64,000 nt of DNA from Rostrohypoxylon terebratum (Eukaryota > Ascomycota > Sordariomycetes > Xylariales > Hypoxylaceae), in NCBI GenBank assembly GCA_022497145.1, contig MU385865.1, forward strand, positions 434,001 through 498,000, in the 5' to 3' direction. The notes beneath the pieces were generated by a model, which was not told the DNA's origin, searched no databases, and saw nothing but the letters and a program-made list of their open reading frames with translations. Below, piece by piece: positions 1 through 10,255 of this stretch (its first letter is position 1; each line of letters opens with the position of its first letter). The translations under genes were made by a program, and so were the position numbers.

Positions 1-1085
1 GCCCCCGGCCGACGACGCGGAGTGTAGAGCCACGTGCTCGATTCGAAATAGGTACTCGCCGTCTGCTAAGCACTGTGGGATGGTGAAGGCGATTTGCGAT
101 TTTCCTGCGTGAAATTAGCATGTAGCCCACGTATAATGTACGTTTGTCGTGATGATATTTGTAGTTGTATGTAGAGGTCGATTTAGAGGAAGGTCGAGGT
201 TGATGGTGAGAAGCCACACTGAGACGACAGGGAAGAGGAGAGAGATACCGTTCGATGGCCATGTGTATTGTCCGCCTGATGTCGTTGGCATGTCCTGGTA
301 CACTTTGAACCAAACGGCACCACTACCGTCGAAGTCCGCGGCTGTTTTGCCCGAGGGCACTTTAGCCATGTACGCGGAGAGGGCTAGTTGATGGTGTCGA
401 TGTTAGTAACACAATCCATCCGTTTAGTCTCACCCTATACAATAGTTTCCATCTATACAAAGGCTCTATACAGAAGCCTTTATATACATATCGTTGGGTG
501 GGACGTGAACATACTATAAATTCAGATGTTAGTTTCACCATAAAAGCCATAAGAGCCCTCAAAAGCTAGAAACAGAAAACCAAGTTTTGGCTTCCGTTTT
601 TGTCTATACGTACCCTCCAGGGTGATAGATATTCGGAGCGGCAACCCAGGTGATCTGTCCGCCGGCCTTGACATCCGTGGTGTCGGGAGCACCTCCAGCA
701 GCTCTCTGGTAGCATCGAATTGCATCCGAGTTGACGTCGGTTACGGGGCCGTTGGACTGGAAGTTGGCGGTCTGCCGGACTGAAGACCATGCTGATGTGC
801 CCGCGAGATTCGGGAAAGTGTCTATGGAACAAATAGATTTTGTTAGGTAAAATCAAACTATACCTCTGGTAGAAGAGTAAATGACATGAAATAGAATGAG
901 ATCTTAGTATGAGACGCGGTTCTCAAGTCATGATACCTGAATGATAATATATATAATAAAAATACAAGCAGACATTACATAGGTACATGAATGAAAAATG
1001 GAATGAAATGGAAATCAGTTCACATACAATGGGGAGCAGCTTGAACGCCGGCCGCGAGGACCGCAAACGCAGTAGTGACCTTCAT
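1..1085 (-). CDS. AA9 lytic polysaccharide monooxygenase (3' end outside window)
   Basis: Secreted copper enzyme that oxidatively cleaves cellulose or related glucans. Visible exons on the minus strand are 1028-1085, 614-821, 249-383 and <1-104. The first exon encodes a signal peptide ending in Ala-Ala-Pro, and the mature protein starts with His (HYTFPNLAGTSAW), the N-terminal copper ligand formed across intron 1. Family motifs follow: GPVTDVNSDAIRCYQ, IYHPGG, AYMAKVPSG, FDGSGAVWFKVYQD, GGQYTWPSNG and EYLFRIEHVALHSA, which carries the second copper His. The C-terminal part lies beyond position 1. Exons 1-2 and 3-4 join in phase, but exon 2 to exon 3 misses by one base with the only good splice sites I see (GTACGT donor at 613, CTAG acceptor at 384-385). 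The gene may therefore be broken, use an unusual site, or hold a sequence error. Family assignment is firm; substrate and regioselectivity cannot be read. Confidence 0.88.
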
Positions 1086-2232
1086 GATCTCGAAGTAGTC
1101 TTGTTCAAGAGAGCAAGTTTATCTTATAGAATAGTAAAAACAGGGAAACCGAACAACAAACCCTGGCATAGAACCTAGTTTACAAGAATGGTCACGCCAA
1201 GGCGACGCGAAGTCGAGGAAAGCCATTATCTTATACCTATCGACGTGTCCCAAGGGGAAAGAATTTGGGAAGTCCCAAACTGAGGACGGAATATGTCGTT
1301 GCGGTTTCTCGGGTATGGGGAAGCCACCCCCTGTGTTTGCGGATAAAAAGAAGTCATCACCGGGTATATTGGGAGAGCCAGTCAGAGGTCCGTAAGACGA
1401 CTCCACGCAATCTTCATCGCAGATGCAGTCGGCAATACTACAAAAAGAACTGTTCAAATGACGCATCTGGGTAGATACCTTCCAGGTAGACAGGTGTCTA
1501 AGAATAGAGCCCTGTCAGGGCTTTTCGGGAGCTGATAGAGGGCATATATTCTAAAAGCTACACCTTTACCTATTCAGTTCACCGTGGCCTTATATAATGG
1601 AATCATACACGCCTCACCGAAATGTTGTGATGAAAAATTTACGGTTTTCATCAATAAATCAAGCTACGACAAGCCATTGTTGCTTCAACCTAAACACGAG
1701 CGCGTTACCTCAGTTCTCGCCAGCGACCTACATCTGGTACCGCAACCTCAACAACTAGCCGCCCGTCACCGTAGCTAAGTGAGACAAAGGGCCTGTCTTA
1801 AAAACATTGTATCGGATACGTCTGCCCGGTTCATGTAATCCGGACACGCATCAATGCGGTGCAAGCCAACATACCGAGCCACCCAAGTGCGGAGACTATG
1901 CTACAATAGGTAATCAAGAACTCCCATCTATAAGATGGCCTGCAAGATAGAAATCCGAGGCTAGATGTTTTATATCCGGATCTCCGATAGGAACGACAAC
2001 TAAACTGACAACAGCTATGACGACGATCTATCCGGGATGTTGTTGGTAAGCACCAGACTTCTAATGAGTCCTTCTATAGGTGGAAGGTATAAGGTAACAG
2101 GCAGCGAGGAGGCGAGTGCGTAGGTTATATAAGGTCTTCGCTGTGTTCTGCTACCCCCTCTTCACTTTCCGTACAAATACAAAGCCAACTCGTAAACGTC
2201 ATTACTACCAAGAACCCATTTACCCTTTAAAC
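1086..2232. other. Divergent intergenic region between AA9 and NmrA-like genes
   Basis: Shared upstream region of two divergently oriented genes. I see no reading frame with family similarity. The 115-codon minus frame at 1119-1466 has no recognisable motif. Confidence 0.6.
2126..2133 (+). promoter_or_regulatory. Possible TATA box of the NmrA-like gene
   Basis: TATATAAG lies 107 bases upstream of the ATG at 2233, a plausible distance for a core promoter with a short leader. Sequence match only. Confidence 0.4.
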
Positions 2233-3247
2233 ATGTCGATTCTCCTAACTGGCGGCAGCGGCAAGACAGCTCCCCGCGTGGCGGCCCTTCTCGCCGGAGC
2301 CAAGAAGCCATACCTCCTGGGCACGCGCCAGGGACCCGAAGCCGTCGCCGTATCAAACGGCCACCCGACCGTGCGATTCGACATGAGCGACGAGTCGACC
2401 TGGAAGTCGATATTTGAGAGCGCAAACAACAAGGCCGTGTATATGATGGAGCCGCGGATCAGCCAGCCTTGGGTGCCCATGAACAAGTTCATCGACTATG
2501 CCAAGACGCGAGGCGTCGAGCGCTTTGTTCTGTGAGCCGGCACCTCGGCCACGCTTGGCAAGGACGGGATGGGTCGGGTTTGGGAGCATCTTGTTGCGTC
2601 TAGTGTCGACTACTGCGTGCTTCGCCCGTCGTGGTTCATGGGTAACTACGTAGCCCTAACTAGCCATTCTTAATCTTGAGTCACTAACACAACCTTATAG
2701 AGAACTTGGTCGAACCAGGCCTCGCATACACGATCGGCAAGCTAAGCAAGATCTTTACCGCCGCCCAAGACGGCCAGATTCCCTTCATCAGCGCGGACGA
2801 CATCGCCGAGGTAGCCTATCATGCACTGACAGACGTAAAGTCCTATAACTGCGACCTTCGGATCCTCGGACCTGAGAACTTGACATACGATCAGGTGCAG
2901 TCACCCGTCACCCCTCCTATCCACCTATCAATTTCGATAGAAAGCGACATATGTCATAAGTAGATTGGTACTGACACGTGATGTATCTGCAGATTGCCGA
3001 GACACTTTCCAAAGTCCTTGGTCGCAAGATCGAGCACGTGAAGCTCGACGAAGCCGGCCGTATCGAAGGCCTGGTCCAGGCAGGTTTGTCGGACTATTTC
3101 GCGCGATTTCTGACTAATCTTGAACTCCTGGCGTCGAAAGAATTCGAGAAAGGGACGTCCGACGCCGTCGAGAGGTTGACGGGACACCCTCCGCAAAGCT
3201 TCGAGAAGTTCGCTGAGGCGAACCAGGCTGCTTGGTTATCCAATTAG
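2233..3247 (+). CDS. EasG/NmrA-like NAD(P)-binding oxidoreductase with in-frame TGA (possible pseudogene)
   Basis: Exons 2233-2641, 2701-2894 and 2993-3247 join in phase to 285 codons. The N-terminus MSILLTGGSGKTAPRVAALL is the dinucleotide-binding Rossmann turn. Other NmrA/EasG-like stretches are YMMEPRISQPWVPM, FIDYAKTRGVERFVL, CVLRPSWFMENL and PFISADDIAEVAYHAL. Relatives include agroclavine dehydrogenase and many stand-alone reductases of unknown substrate; no ergot alkaloid genes are nearby, so no pathway is inferred. Codon 101 (2533-2535) is TGA, directly after GVERFVL and before AGTSATLGKDGMGRVWEHL, which still reads as conserved family sequence. The stop overlaps a donor-like GTGAGC at 2532; splicing to TAG at 2601-2603 would drop 72 bases in phase, removing the stop together with about 24 residues of a normally present helix. 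So this is either a freshly inactivated gene, a sequence error, or a gene rescued by a shortening intron. Confidence 0.75.
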
Positions 3248-3890
3248 CCTCTTTTAAGAGACATTGTATATAATATTAGGGGTTAGTGAGAAGGTAGAGG
3301 GCCCGGCGTGGGCATCATTTGGGTGATGTAACAATTTATTAACAATGTCCTTTCATTCATGCTACCTAGTCATTTGCATTGCCTCCTAATGAGGACAATA
3401 ACCCACGAATGGGAACGGCCTAACTAACGCAAAGGATACCTAAAAAGTAGGTTTATGGAGCATCTCCGATCTGTAGGCGAGTCAGCGACATACCTTTCTC
3501 TTGACCCAGCAGCCGAGAAGTGGGCTTGTAGTGTGAAGCTCGATACTAGAAATGCCCTCATAAAAGTTAAGCGGAATTCGCGTCCATTGTGATGTATGTT
3601 CTGTAATTCGCGGCTCCTGGCTGATGGATGCCATTGACCTAGACCACATGCCGGTCTCATGAATCCTTGGTGGTAATTAAGAGAAGAACTATTTTGCAGG
3701 TCTCAATGAAGAGACACGTAAACACTTCTCGGTAATGTCAACCCGAACGAATCTAAGCATCCGTACCTCTAGACGTAACGCCATCTGTGCATATGTGCAG
3801 GGAAGAAAAATCAATGCAAATGTTTCATGGATACCCCCCAACCATCGTGTTAGGATGGTCCATGCTAAAATCAGAGTGTTGCTGAATTTA
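3248..3890. other. Convergent 3' intergenic region
   Basis: Lies between the ends of the NmrA-like gene (+) and DBP2 (-), so it should hold both 3' untranslated regions. No coding signal is seen; the short frames at 3424-3660 and 3689-3971 have no motif. Confidence 0.6.
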
Positions 3891-6354
3891 TCACCATCGT
3901 CGGTTGTTGATAGGCATGGCATTGGCACCACCACCACCACCGCCACCTATAGAATAGACACATTAGTATAGGATCAAATCTAGTTATAAGATTATGACAT
4001 ACCTCGGTGACCGCCTCGGCCGTAACCTCGTCCGCCGTAACGGCTTCCACCGCCACCGCCGCTGTAGCGGGCCATCTCATGTAGTCGGGGGTCAATTTGC
4101 TGCTTGGCTTCTTGAAGAACTGAGACTAAGTCACGAGCCTGTTTAGAATCTAAAACATCATGTTAGCTGGCGAGTAGATAAGACTTGCGGAGATGATAAC
4201 TTACTGTCAGCGGTAAAAAGAGTAATTGCAGTTCCCTTGGCGCCAGCACGACCAGTACGGCCGATACGATGAATGTAGTCTTCCGAATTGTTCGGGTAAT
4301 CATAGTTGATCACATGAGTGATGTTGCGCACATCTTCATTACGACTTAGGTTAGCCAAAACGAAACAAAAAGAAAGTCTACGTAACAAGTCCCAGCGACG
4401 GACGGACGGTGCCTAAGTATATTTTCCGTGCTTTCTCTCCTTAAGAGAATGGGGCTGTCTGTTGCATCAACATGCCATTTTGAGTGAATTCCAACTGTCC
4501 GGTCTGGGTCCTAGGATCTGGGAGTTAGGAGACGACTTGAAAGAATCAAGGATTGCCAACGCCGCAATTGTACCACGGGAACATGAAGGTACAATAGCGA
4601 AACACGAGTATGGCGCCTCCGTTATACTTATTAACCCCAAATTTCCTGAATGGATGAGAACCACGAGACACAATGGGAGATCAGGCAAATGCGCGCAATC
4701 GAGAAAGCCCCTACACATGAGAATAGAGCACAGCGGACAGAATATCTCTGCTGGAAGTTGCTACGAGGGGAGGAAGGGGGAGGGGGAAATGCAATCATAC
4801 CAATACCACGCGAAGCGACGTCTGTGGCAACCATAATTGGACTCTTTCCAGTTTTGAACTGGTCGAGAACCCAGTCGCGCTCGTTCTGTTGTTTGTCACC
4901 ATGGATCGCTATCAACAGGTCAGCCTTAGTTCATCATTATCGGAAAGACAATGAGACAATGCGAAGACACTTACAGAGTGCGGGCCATCCGTCTTGGCGG
5001 AGAAATCTTGTAATCTCGTCCGCTGTTCGTTTAGTACCAACAAAAAGTAGGGCTTTGTTCTCCTTGTCATCCATGATCTTCTCGAGATGCTTGATCATAC
5101 GATCACGCTTCTCGGCCTCGGAGACAACTTCAACGATTTGGGTGATACGATGGTTAGCAGACAAGTCCATTGAACCAATGTTGACCTGGATGAAGTCGGT
5201 TTGGAACTCTGCGGCCAAAGCACGAACTTCCTTGGGCCAGGTTGCAGACCACATGAGTGTCTGACGGTCAGGTCGAATCTGACTGATAATCTTACGAATT
5301 TGGGGCTCGAAACCCATGTCCAGCATACGATCAGCTTCGTCGAGAACCAAGTAGGTTACTCGACGAAGGTTAGTCTTTCCTCCTTCGAGCATGTCGATCA
5401 AACGTCCAGGAGTGGCGATACAAACCTCAACACCCTTGTTGAGATCACGAATCTGAGGACCACGAGGAACACCTCCATAAACGCAAGTGTTGCGAATGCG
5501 GGAGGATTTTCCAAACTTGGTGATCTCCTGTTGGATCTGGACAGCGAGTTCACGCGTCGGGGCGAGAACAAGAACGATAGGGCCATCACCGACTGATAAA
5601 AGCGGCTGGGCGTTAATATGGACGATTGCGGGAAGACAGTAGGTCAAGGTCTTTCCGGAACCCGTCTCGGCAATACCGACGACGTCGCGACCAGAAAGGG
5701 CCATTGGCCAACCCTGAGATTGAATGGCAGTAGGAGCACGGAAACCCTGTGCCTTAACCTCGTCCATCACGTATCGGGGGAAACCTGCCTCATCGAAAGT
5801 CTCGACAGGCTTGGGGACGTTGCTTCCAGAAACGGTGATCTGATGATCTCGACGGAATCGCTCCACTTCACTCGCAGGTCGTGTCGCGACGGCCTCGTCT
5901 TCCTTATAGAAGGACTTCTCGAATTTAGGGAGACTGCTTAGGTCTGAAATTTAATCAGGTTAGTTGAATGTTAAATGATAGATGTATTAGATATAAAAAA
6001 AAAATACTCACCCCAGTCCTGCTTGTGTAGACCAGCGCCGAGGTTGGACATTCGGTCACCGCCACCACCGCCGCCGCCGTAACCACCTCCATAGCCGTTT
6101 CTGTAGGTGAACAGGTTAGTAAAATAGATGGAAAGTGTGGATAGTGGGTGGAAAAAGAGGGAAGAGGAAAAATAGATATGTTATAAACAGCAGAGGGTTG
6201 GAAGAGTGAATTCTTACCCGTCATAGTCCTGACGACCACCTCCGTGGCCGCCGTGACCGCCATACTTATGATGGCCATTAGAATAACCACCACCGTGACC
6301 TCCATGGCCACCACCGCCACTACGGGAGCCGTAACTGCCGCCGCCGTAAGACAT
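3891..6354 (-). CDS. DBP2: ATP-dependent RNA helicase Dbp2 (DEAD box, p68/DDX5 family)
   Basis: Nuclear DEAD-box RNA helicase involved in ribosome biogenesis, mRNP assembly and nonsense-mediated decay. Seven exons, all in phase: 6218-6354, 6012-6100, 4975-5943, 4801-4908, 4205-4333, 4003-4149 and 3891-3946, giving 544 residues, the usual length for fungal Dbp2. The N-terminus is Gly/Tyr-rich (MSYGGGSYGSRSGG), followed by the Q motif (GFRAPTAIQSQGW, Gln150), motif I AETGSGKT (Lys173), PTRELA, DEAD at 277-280, SAT at 308-310, GWPALSIHGDK, VATDVASRGID and HRIGRTGRAG. A short Gly/Arg-rich tail ends in NNRRW. The intron between exons 4 and 5 is 467 bases, far longer than the other introns (roughly 60-120 bases). 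All catalytic motifs are intact and the start ATG fits the conserved N-terminus. Confidence 0.96.
4334..4800 (-). promoter_or_regulatory. Long DBP2 intron, candidate autoregulatory element
   Basis: 467-base intron between RGI and the following Asp of helicase motif V. Donor GTATGA at 4795-4800; acceptor AAG at 4334-4336 preceded by a CTAAC branch-like site. Within the first 40 bases lies a strong C/T tract ending in a second possible acceptor (CTCGTAG). If retained, translation would run about 50 codons into the intron and stop, deleting motif VI. In yeast, the single long DBP2 intron, also in the 3' part of the gene, mediates feedback control by the protein itself. That this intron does the same is inference from position and size. 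Confidence 0.45.
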
Positions 6355-7342
6355 GATGCTTTCGCGTGTGTTGGGGAAAGACTTCTGCGGATGTCAGATT
6401 GAGGAAGTGCTAGTCGCAAAAGTTGATTACACGAGAAAAGTTGTCTTCCTATGGAAAAGAATTGATTTGATGGATGATGTGATGTGAACGCAGCGTGCAA
6501 TCTGCGTAAAAAGGAGCGGAGATGAGAAGTAAGAAGAAATGGAAGACACGAAATGGATTCGTGATTGATGGAAAGAGAGGTATGGTGATGAGTGTTTATG
6601 AAGACAGGAAGAAACCCTGAATCAAGTAGAATATTTTTTTTTCCTTAGTCTAATACTAGTAGAGGAAAAAAAAAACGGCACTGGGCAAGGTTCTAGGCCC
6701 AACAACGCTAAACGCCACTACCTTGTGATGTGGCCAGTGCGTTTGCAATTTTTTCTTGCCTCGCTAACCAAAGTACCAGCCTAAAAGCGGAAAGGTCGAC
6801 GATTTAGCGGATGAATTCTACTGTGTGTCTAGGAAGCTTTTATGGGCCCTGACAGCTGTAATCAGATTGGAAGCGACTGGCTGAACTTTTTTCTTTGCTA
6901 ATAGGGTGCACACGTGAGTACGAAGGTACATGGACAGTCTTAGTCATCCACTGTGTACTACATATGTACATACCTAATACACATGTGCATTCATTAGTAG
7001 CGCTCAAGCCATGGTTCATAAATGAAGTCATAGAACAGAACACCTTAACAAAGGCATTCATCCTGCTAAGTTGGCAGGTTGGCTGGTTGGTTAATTGTTA
7101 CACGCCATCCAAGGATATCGCTTGGGGAAATATGAATGTCTTCGGAAGACTTGGGATTGTCTCAGATGCGGATGCTTGTATTCGTATATCGAAGCAATTT
7201 GAACTCCGTGCCGTCGTATAACATTGTCAAATCCATCCGCGTGTTTTCAAACCATTACCTATGCATACCTACCTACTAGTAGTACCTTTTATCATCCATC
7301 CATATATGCTTGCTGGATGCTCATATCTAATTCTACAGCGCG
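6355..7342. other. Intergenic region upstream of DBP2 and downstream of THI20
   Basis: Holds the DBP2 promoter side, with two runs of T or A near 6633-6675, and the 3' end of THI20. No gene recognised; the 108-codon plus frame at 6895-7221 lacks motifs. Confidence 0.55.
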
Positions 7343-9353
7343 TTAGGCCGACGGAAACATTTCCCAAAATCCGATCTCCATCTGTTCCGATGTTAATACG
7401 ACATCATACCATTTGTTCCAGCTATCAAACCTCTTACCTCAGTAGCATGAATGAAGATTTTCACAAGCTCCTCTATCCTTGTTGGGGACTGCAGTATGGC
7501 GTTCTTTTCCATGAGGTCTATCAATGTCAGTATTAGGTGGACTTGGCTCCATTAGGTGCGCAGCATCCTCACCAGATCCGGTCTTCACCGCTTGCACATA
7601 GTCCTCCGCCACATAATTTAGTATCCACTTCCAGTATGTATTACCCTCTTTTTTGGTTCTTGGGTCGCCATGAAGATACTTTGCGATAGCTCCATAACCA
7701 ACCAGGCAGGGAGCGAGAGCAACTTGCAGGCCAAGCCAATCTTCCGACTGTCCAATATCTAGAACATACCTCGTGTACGCCGTACATGCTAGATGCTCAT
7801 CAGCATGAGAGAGAATGACGAACGGAGGCAGTATGGGATATTTTATACCTTGGAGCTCCTCGGTCGCTTCTATCTCTTCTTTCGATATACCGAATCCCTT
7901 ACAATAATCGATGTGCAGCTCCATTTCGGTATGAATATGCGACACTATTTTGGCTCCCTACGATCAACGTTAGTTCGGAACTACAATTATATTGGACGAC
8001 TACCGACCGCTGCAATATCCTCCATGTTCTTAGACTTGTATGATGCCAATGCATTTGCTCGGGCAAATTGGACCAAGTATAAGTAGTCTTGTACCAAATA
8101 ACCCTTGAATGAATCGAGCGGCAGTTTCCCATTTCCGAGAGCGAGCACAAACGGATGGTTAATATATCGCTGCCACACCGGTGATACATCAGGTCGCTCG
8201 AGAAGATAGTCTATAAAATGCCCACTTATCATCATCAGTATCAACACACCTATATTAAGTCAGATGTGCGGACTCACGGAGAAAAGGGTAGTGTCAAGGT
8301 GGAATGAAAGTGGTTGATCGGACCATTCCCTTTCCCGTACCCGGGTGCGGATTTTATTCCTGCTTCGACATAACGACAAGCAGCTCTGACGGATTCTACG
8401 GGTTCTAGTCCCCTGGACAAGTTGGAGGCAATGGCCGAAGCGAGGGAACACCCCGTCCCGTGCGTGTTGTTCGACTCAATGTATGGGCTCTCGATTCTCG
8501 TAGCCTTACCTTCTCCGAACAGAAGGTCAACGACCAGCTCCCTCTCTTCAGGGGTTACCGCTACAGAGCCGTCCTTCTTGAAGGGAATATGCCCGCCTTT
8601 GATGAGAACCCACTTGGGACCTAATTCCAGTATCTTTCGGGCGATCACTTCCAAATCCTCAACACGACGAATATCGATGGTTTCTTGGCCACTATCGGAG
8701 AGCAGGAGCTGGGCCTCTGGAATATTCGGGGTAATTATGTAGGTCCGAGGTAGCAGCAGAGCTCGTAGCTCATTTACAGCTTTCGACGGCAGTAATTGGG
8801 CGCCAGTCGTCGCGACCATGACCTATTCAAGAGTTAATATGCCCCGAGGACGGGGTAGGTATAAGCGATGCTATTCGAGGAATCTTACAGGATCCAATAC
8901 CAACCTCTCAACATCATATTCCTTCAACGCTTCAGCAACTATTTCGATTGTGGGTGCAGATGCTAGCATTCCTTAAACAGAATCCCGATGAGCCCCCCTG
9001 GACGTAGCATATCGACATGATCTGACATACCAGTTTTCACGACGCCGGGCTGAATATCCCCGAAAACAGCATCGATTTGCTTCCTTACGAACTCAGGAGG
9101 GACGTGGTGTATGTCGTAGACACCGGTCGTATTTTGAGCAGTCAAAGCAGTGGTAGCGGTCATGGCATAGCAACCATGAGCAGCGATGACTTTCTGGTCG
9201 GCCTCGAGGCCACTGGTGAATTCGGCCGAGAAGAGCCGTCAGCGAATGAGTGGCTGTATGTTGGGGTTGACTTGGGGGATCATGAACTTACGCACCGCCA
9301 CTGGAATCACTCCCCGCGATAACGAGAATCCTCTTGTTAGCCGTTTTAGCCAT
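7343..9353 (-). CDS. THI20: Hydroxymethylpyrimidine/HMP-phosphate kinase fused to thiaminase II (Thi20-type)
   Basis: Bifunctional cytosolic enzyme of thiamine synthesis and salvage: the N-terminal ribokinase-fold domain phosphorylates HMP and HMP-P, and the C-terminal TenA domain hydrolyses damaged thiamine pyrimidines. Eight exons give 530 residues: 9292-9353, 9031-9212, 8889-8971, 8278-8822, 8008-8224, 7573-7957, 7438-7517 and 7343-7381. Kinase signatures are ILVIAGSDSSGGAGLEADQK at the N-terminus, MTATTALTAQNTTGV, KTGM, the anion-hole motif NNTHGTGCSLASA with Cys234, and LIKGGH. TenA signatures are YLVQDYLYLVQFARANALA, the catalytic Cys382 in HIDYCKGFG, and the C-terminal EIGFWEMF containing the conserved Glu. 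All introns are standard except intron 5, whose in-phase donor is the weak GTCGGT at 8007; the stronger-looking GTAGTC three bases on would shift the frame. No thiamine riboswitch was recognised, though I could not search for one by folding. Confidence 0.93.
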
Positions 9354-10255
9354 GGTACAGGGTACAGCTAGGCCTAGGTGAGATGGATGGATCTAAGTAT
9401 GGATGTGACCTAGTCCTAAGGTAAATACACCTAATTACACCGAGCTTTGTATTTCTTTTAACTTGCAAATACGAATCTCGGTTTTAATCTCTTAGGTAAT
9501 TTCTTAGTGCGAGATTTCTTTTTAACTTTAACTTCTTAGATCCGTCGATGGTAGCACCCGCTCTTTTCCGGCAGCTTAAGAAGTGGGTCGACGTCATCAG
9601 AACATCAACAACTTTCAGGTAAAAAAGGTTTGAAGTGTAACAAGATATTTATATCCATACCTCGTACTTTCATTCTTAACAATTTTATCCTTAACAAATT
9701 CGCAAATCGCTCAAACTCATTGGATGGTTCAGAAAATTGGGGGTCATTTCTAACCTCCTTTTTAAAATACTCTTTAACATGACAAGATTCGCATATAATT
9801 GCCTCTAGACGAGGCATATTTCAAACAACATGATAATATAGATGAACCGGCAGACGTTCGTACTTATGTCGCAGCCCTAAAGGTGCACATGTGGTAACAG
9901 TAATGGGTACTAGGTACCTAAGCATGAGGTCTGCAGCATCTGCAGCATCACTACCTGCTTAGGACCGAGTATGCCTTGCTGGATAATCATAGGTATAGTA
10001 ATTTTCACAACCCAATTACAGGCTAGTATGTCAATAGAAATTCCAAAAATATACCCCCAAGACTCAAGTACATGTCGGATTGTTGAGTATCAGTTCCTGA
10101 CTGTTTGTCAACACACTTCACTTCACTTCACTTCAATCCCTCCATCAACTCCAGACCCGCTCTAATATTGGTCAATACTGGTACAGGAATCGAAATTTGG
10201 TTGATCTGGATCCCGGTCCCCTCCCTCTTCCCCTTTTCGCCCCTCAGATTCGTAA
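9354..10255. other. Intergenic region with AT-rich patch and orphan ORF
   Basis: Promoter side of THI20 and 3' side of the bHLH gene. About 9430-9830 is clearly AT-richer than its surroundings. It contains an ATG-started minus frame at 9605-9817 of 70 codons (MPRLEAIICESCHVKEYFKK) rich in A/T-ending codons and with a Cys-x2-Cys pair. I do not recognise it; it could be a transposon or organelle remnant, or chance. Confidence 0.4.

Noticed and set aside
1119..1466. 115-codon minus-strand frame upstream of AA9
   Set aside because: No family motif, no splice-supported extension, in a divergent promoter region.
2233..3247. Ergot alkaloid cluster suggested by the EasG-like gene
   Set aside because: No prenyltransferase, P450 or other alkaloid genes nearby; this reductase family is widespread outside such clusters.
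4650..5264. 204-codon plus-strand open frame
   Set aside because: Lies antisense to DBP2 exons with intact helicase motifs on the other strand; a shadow frame.
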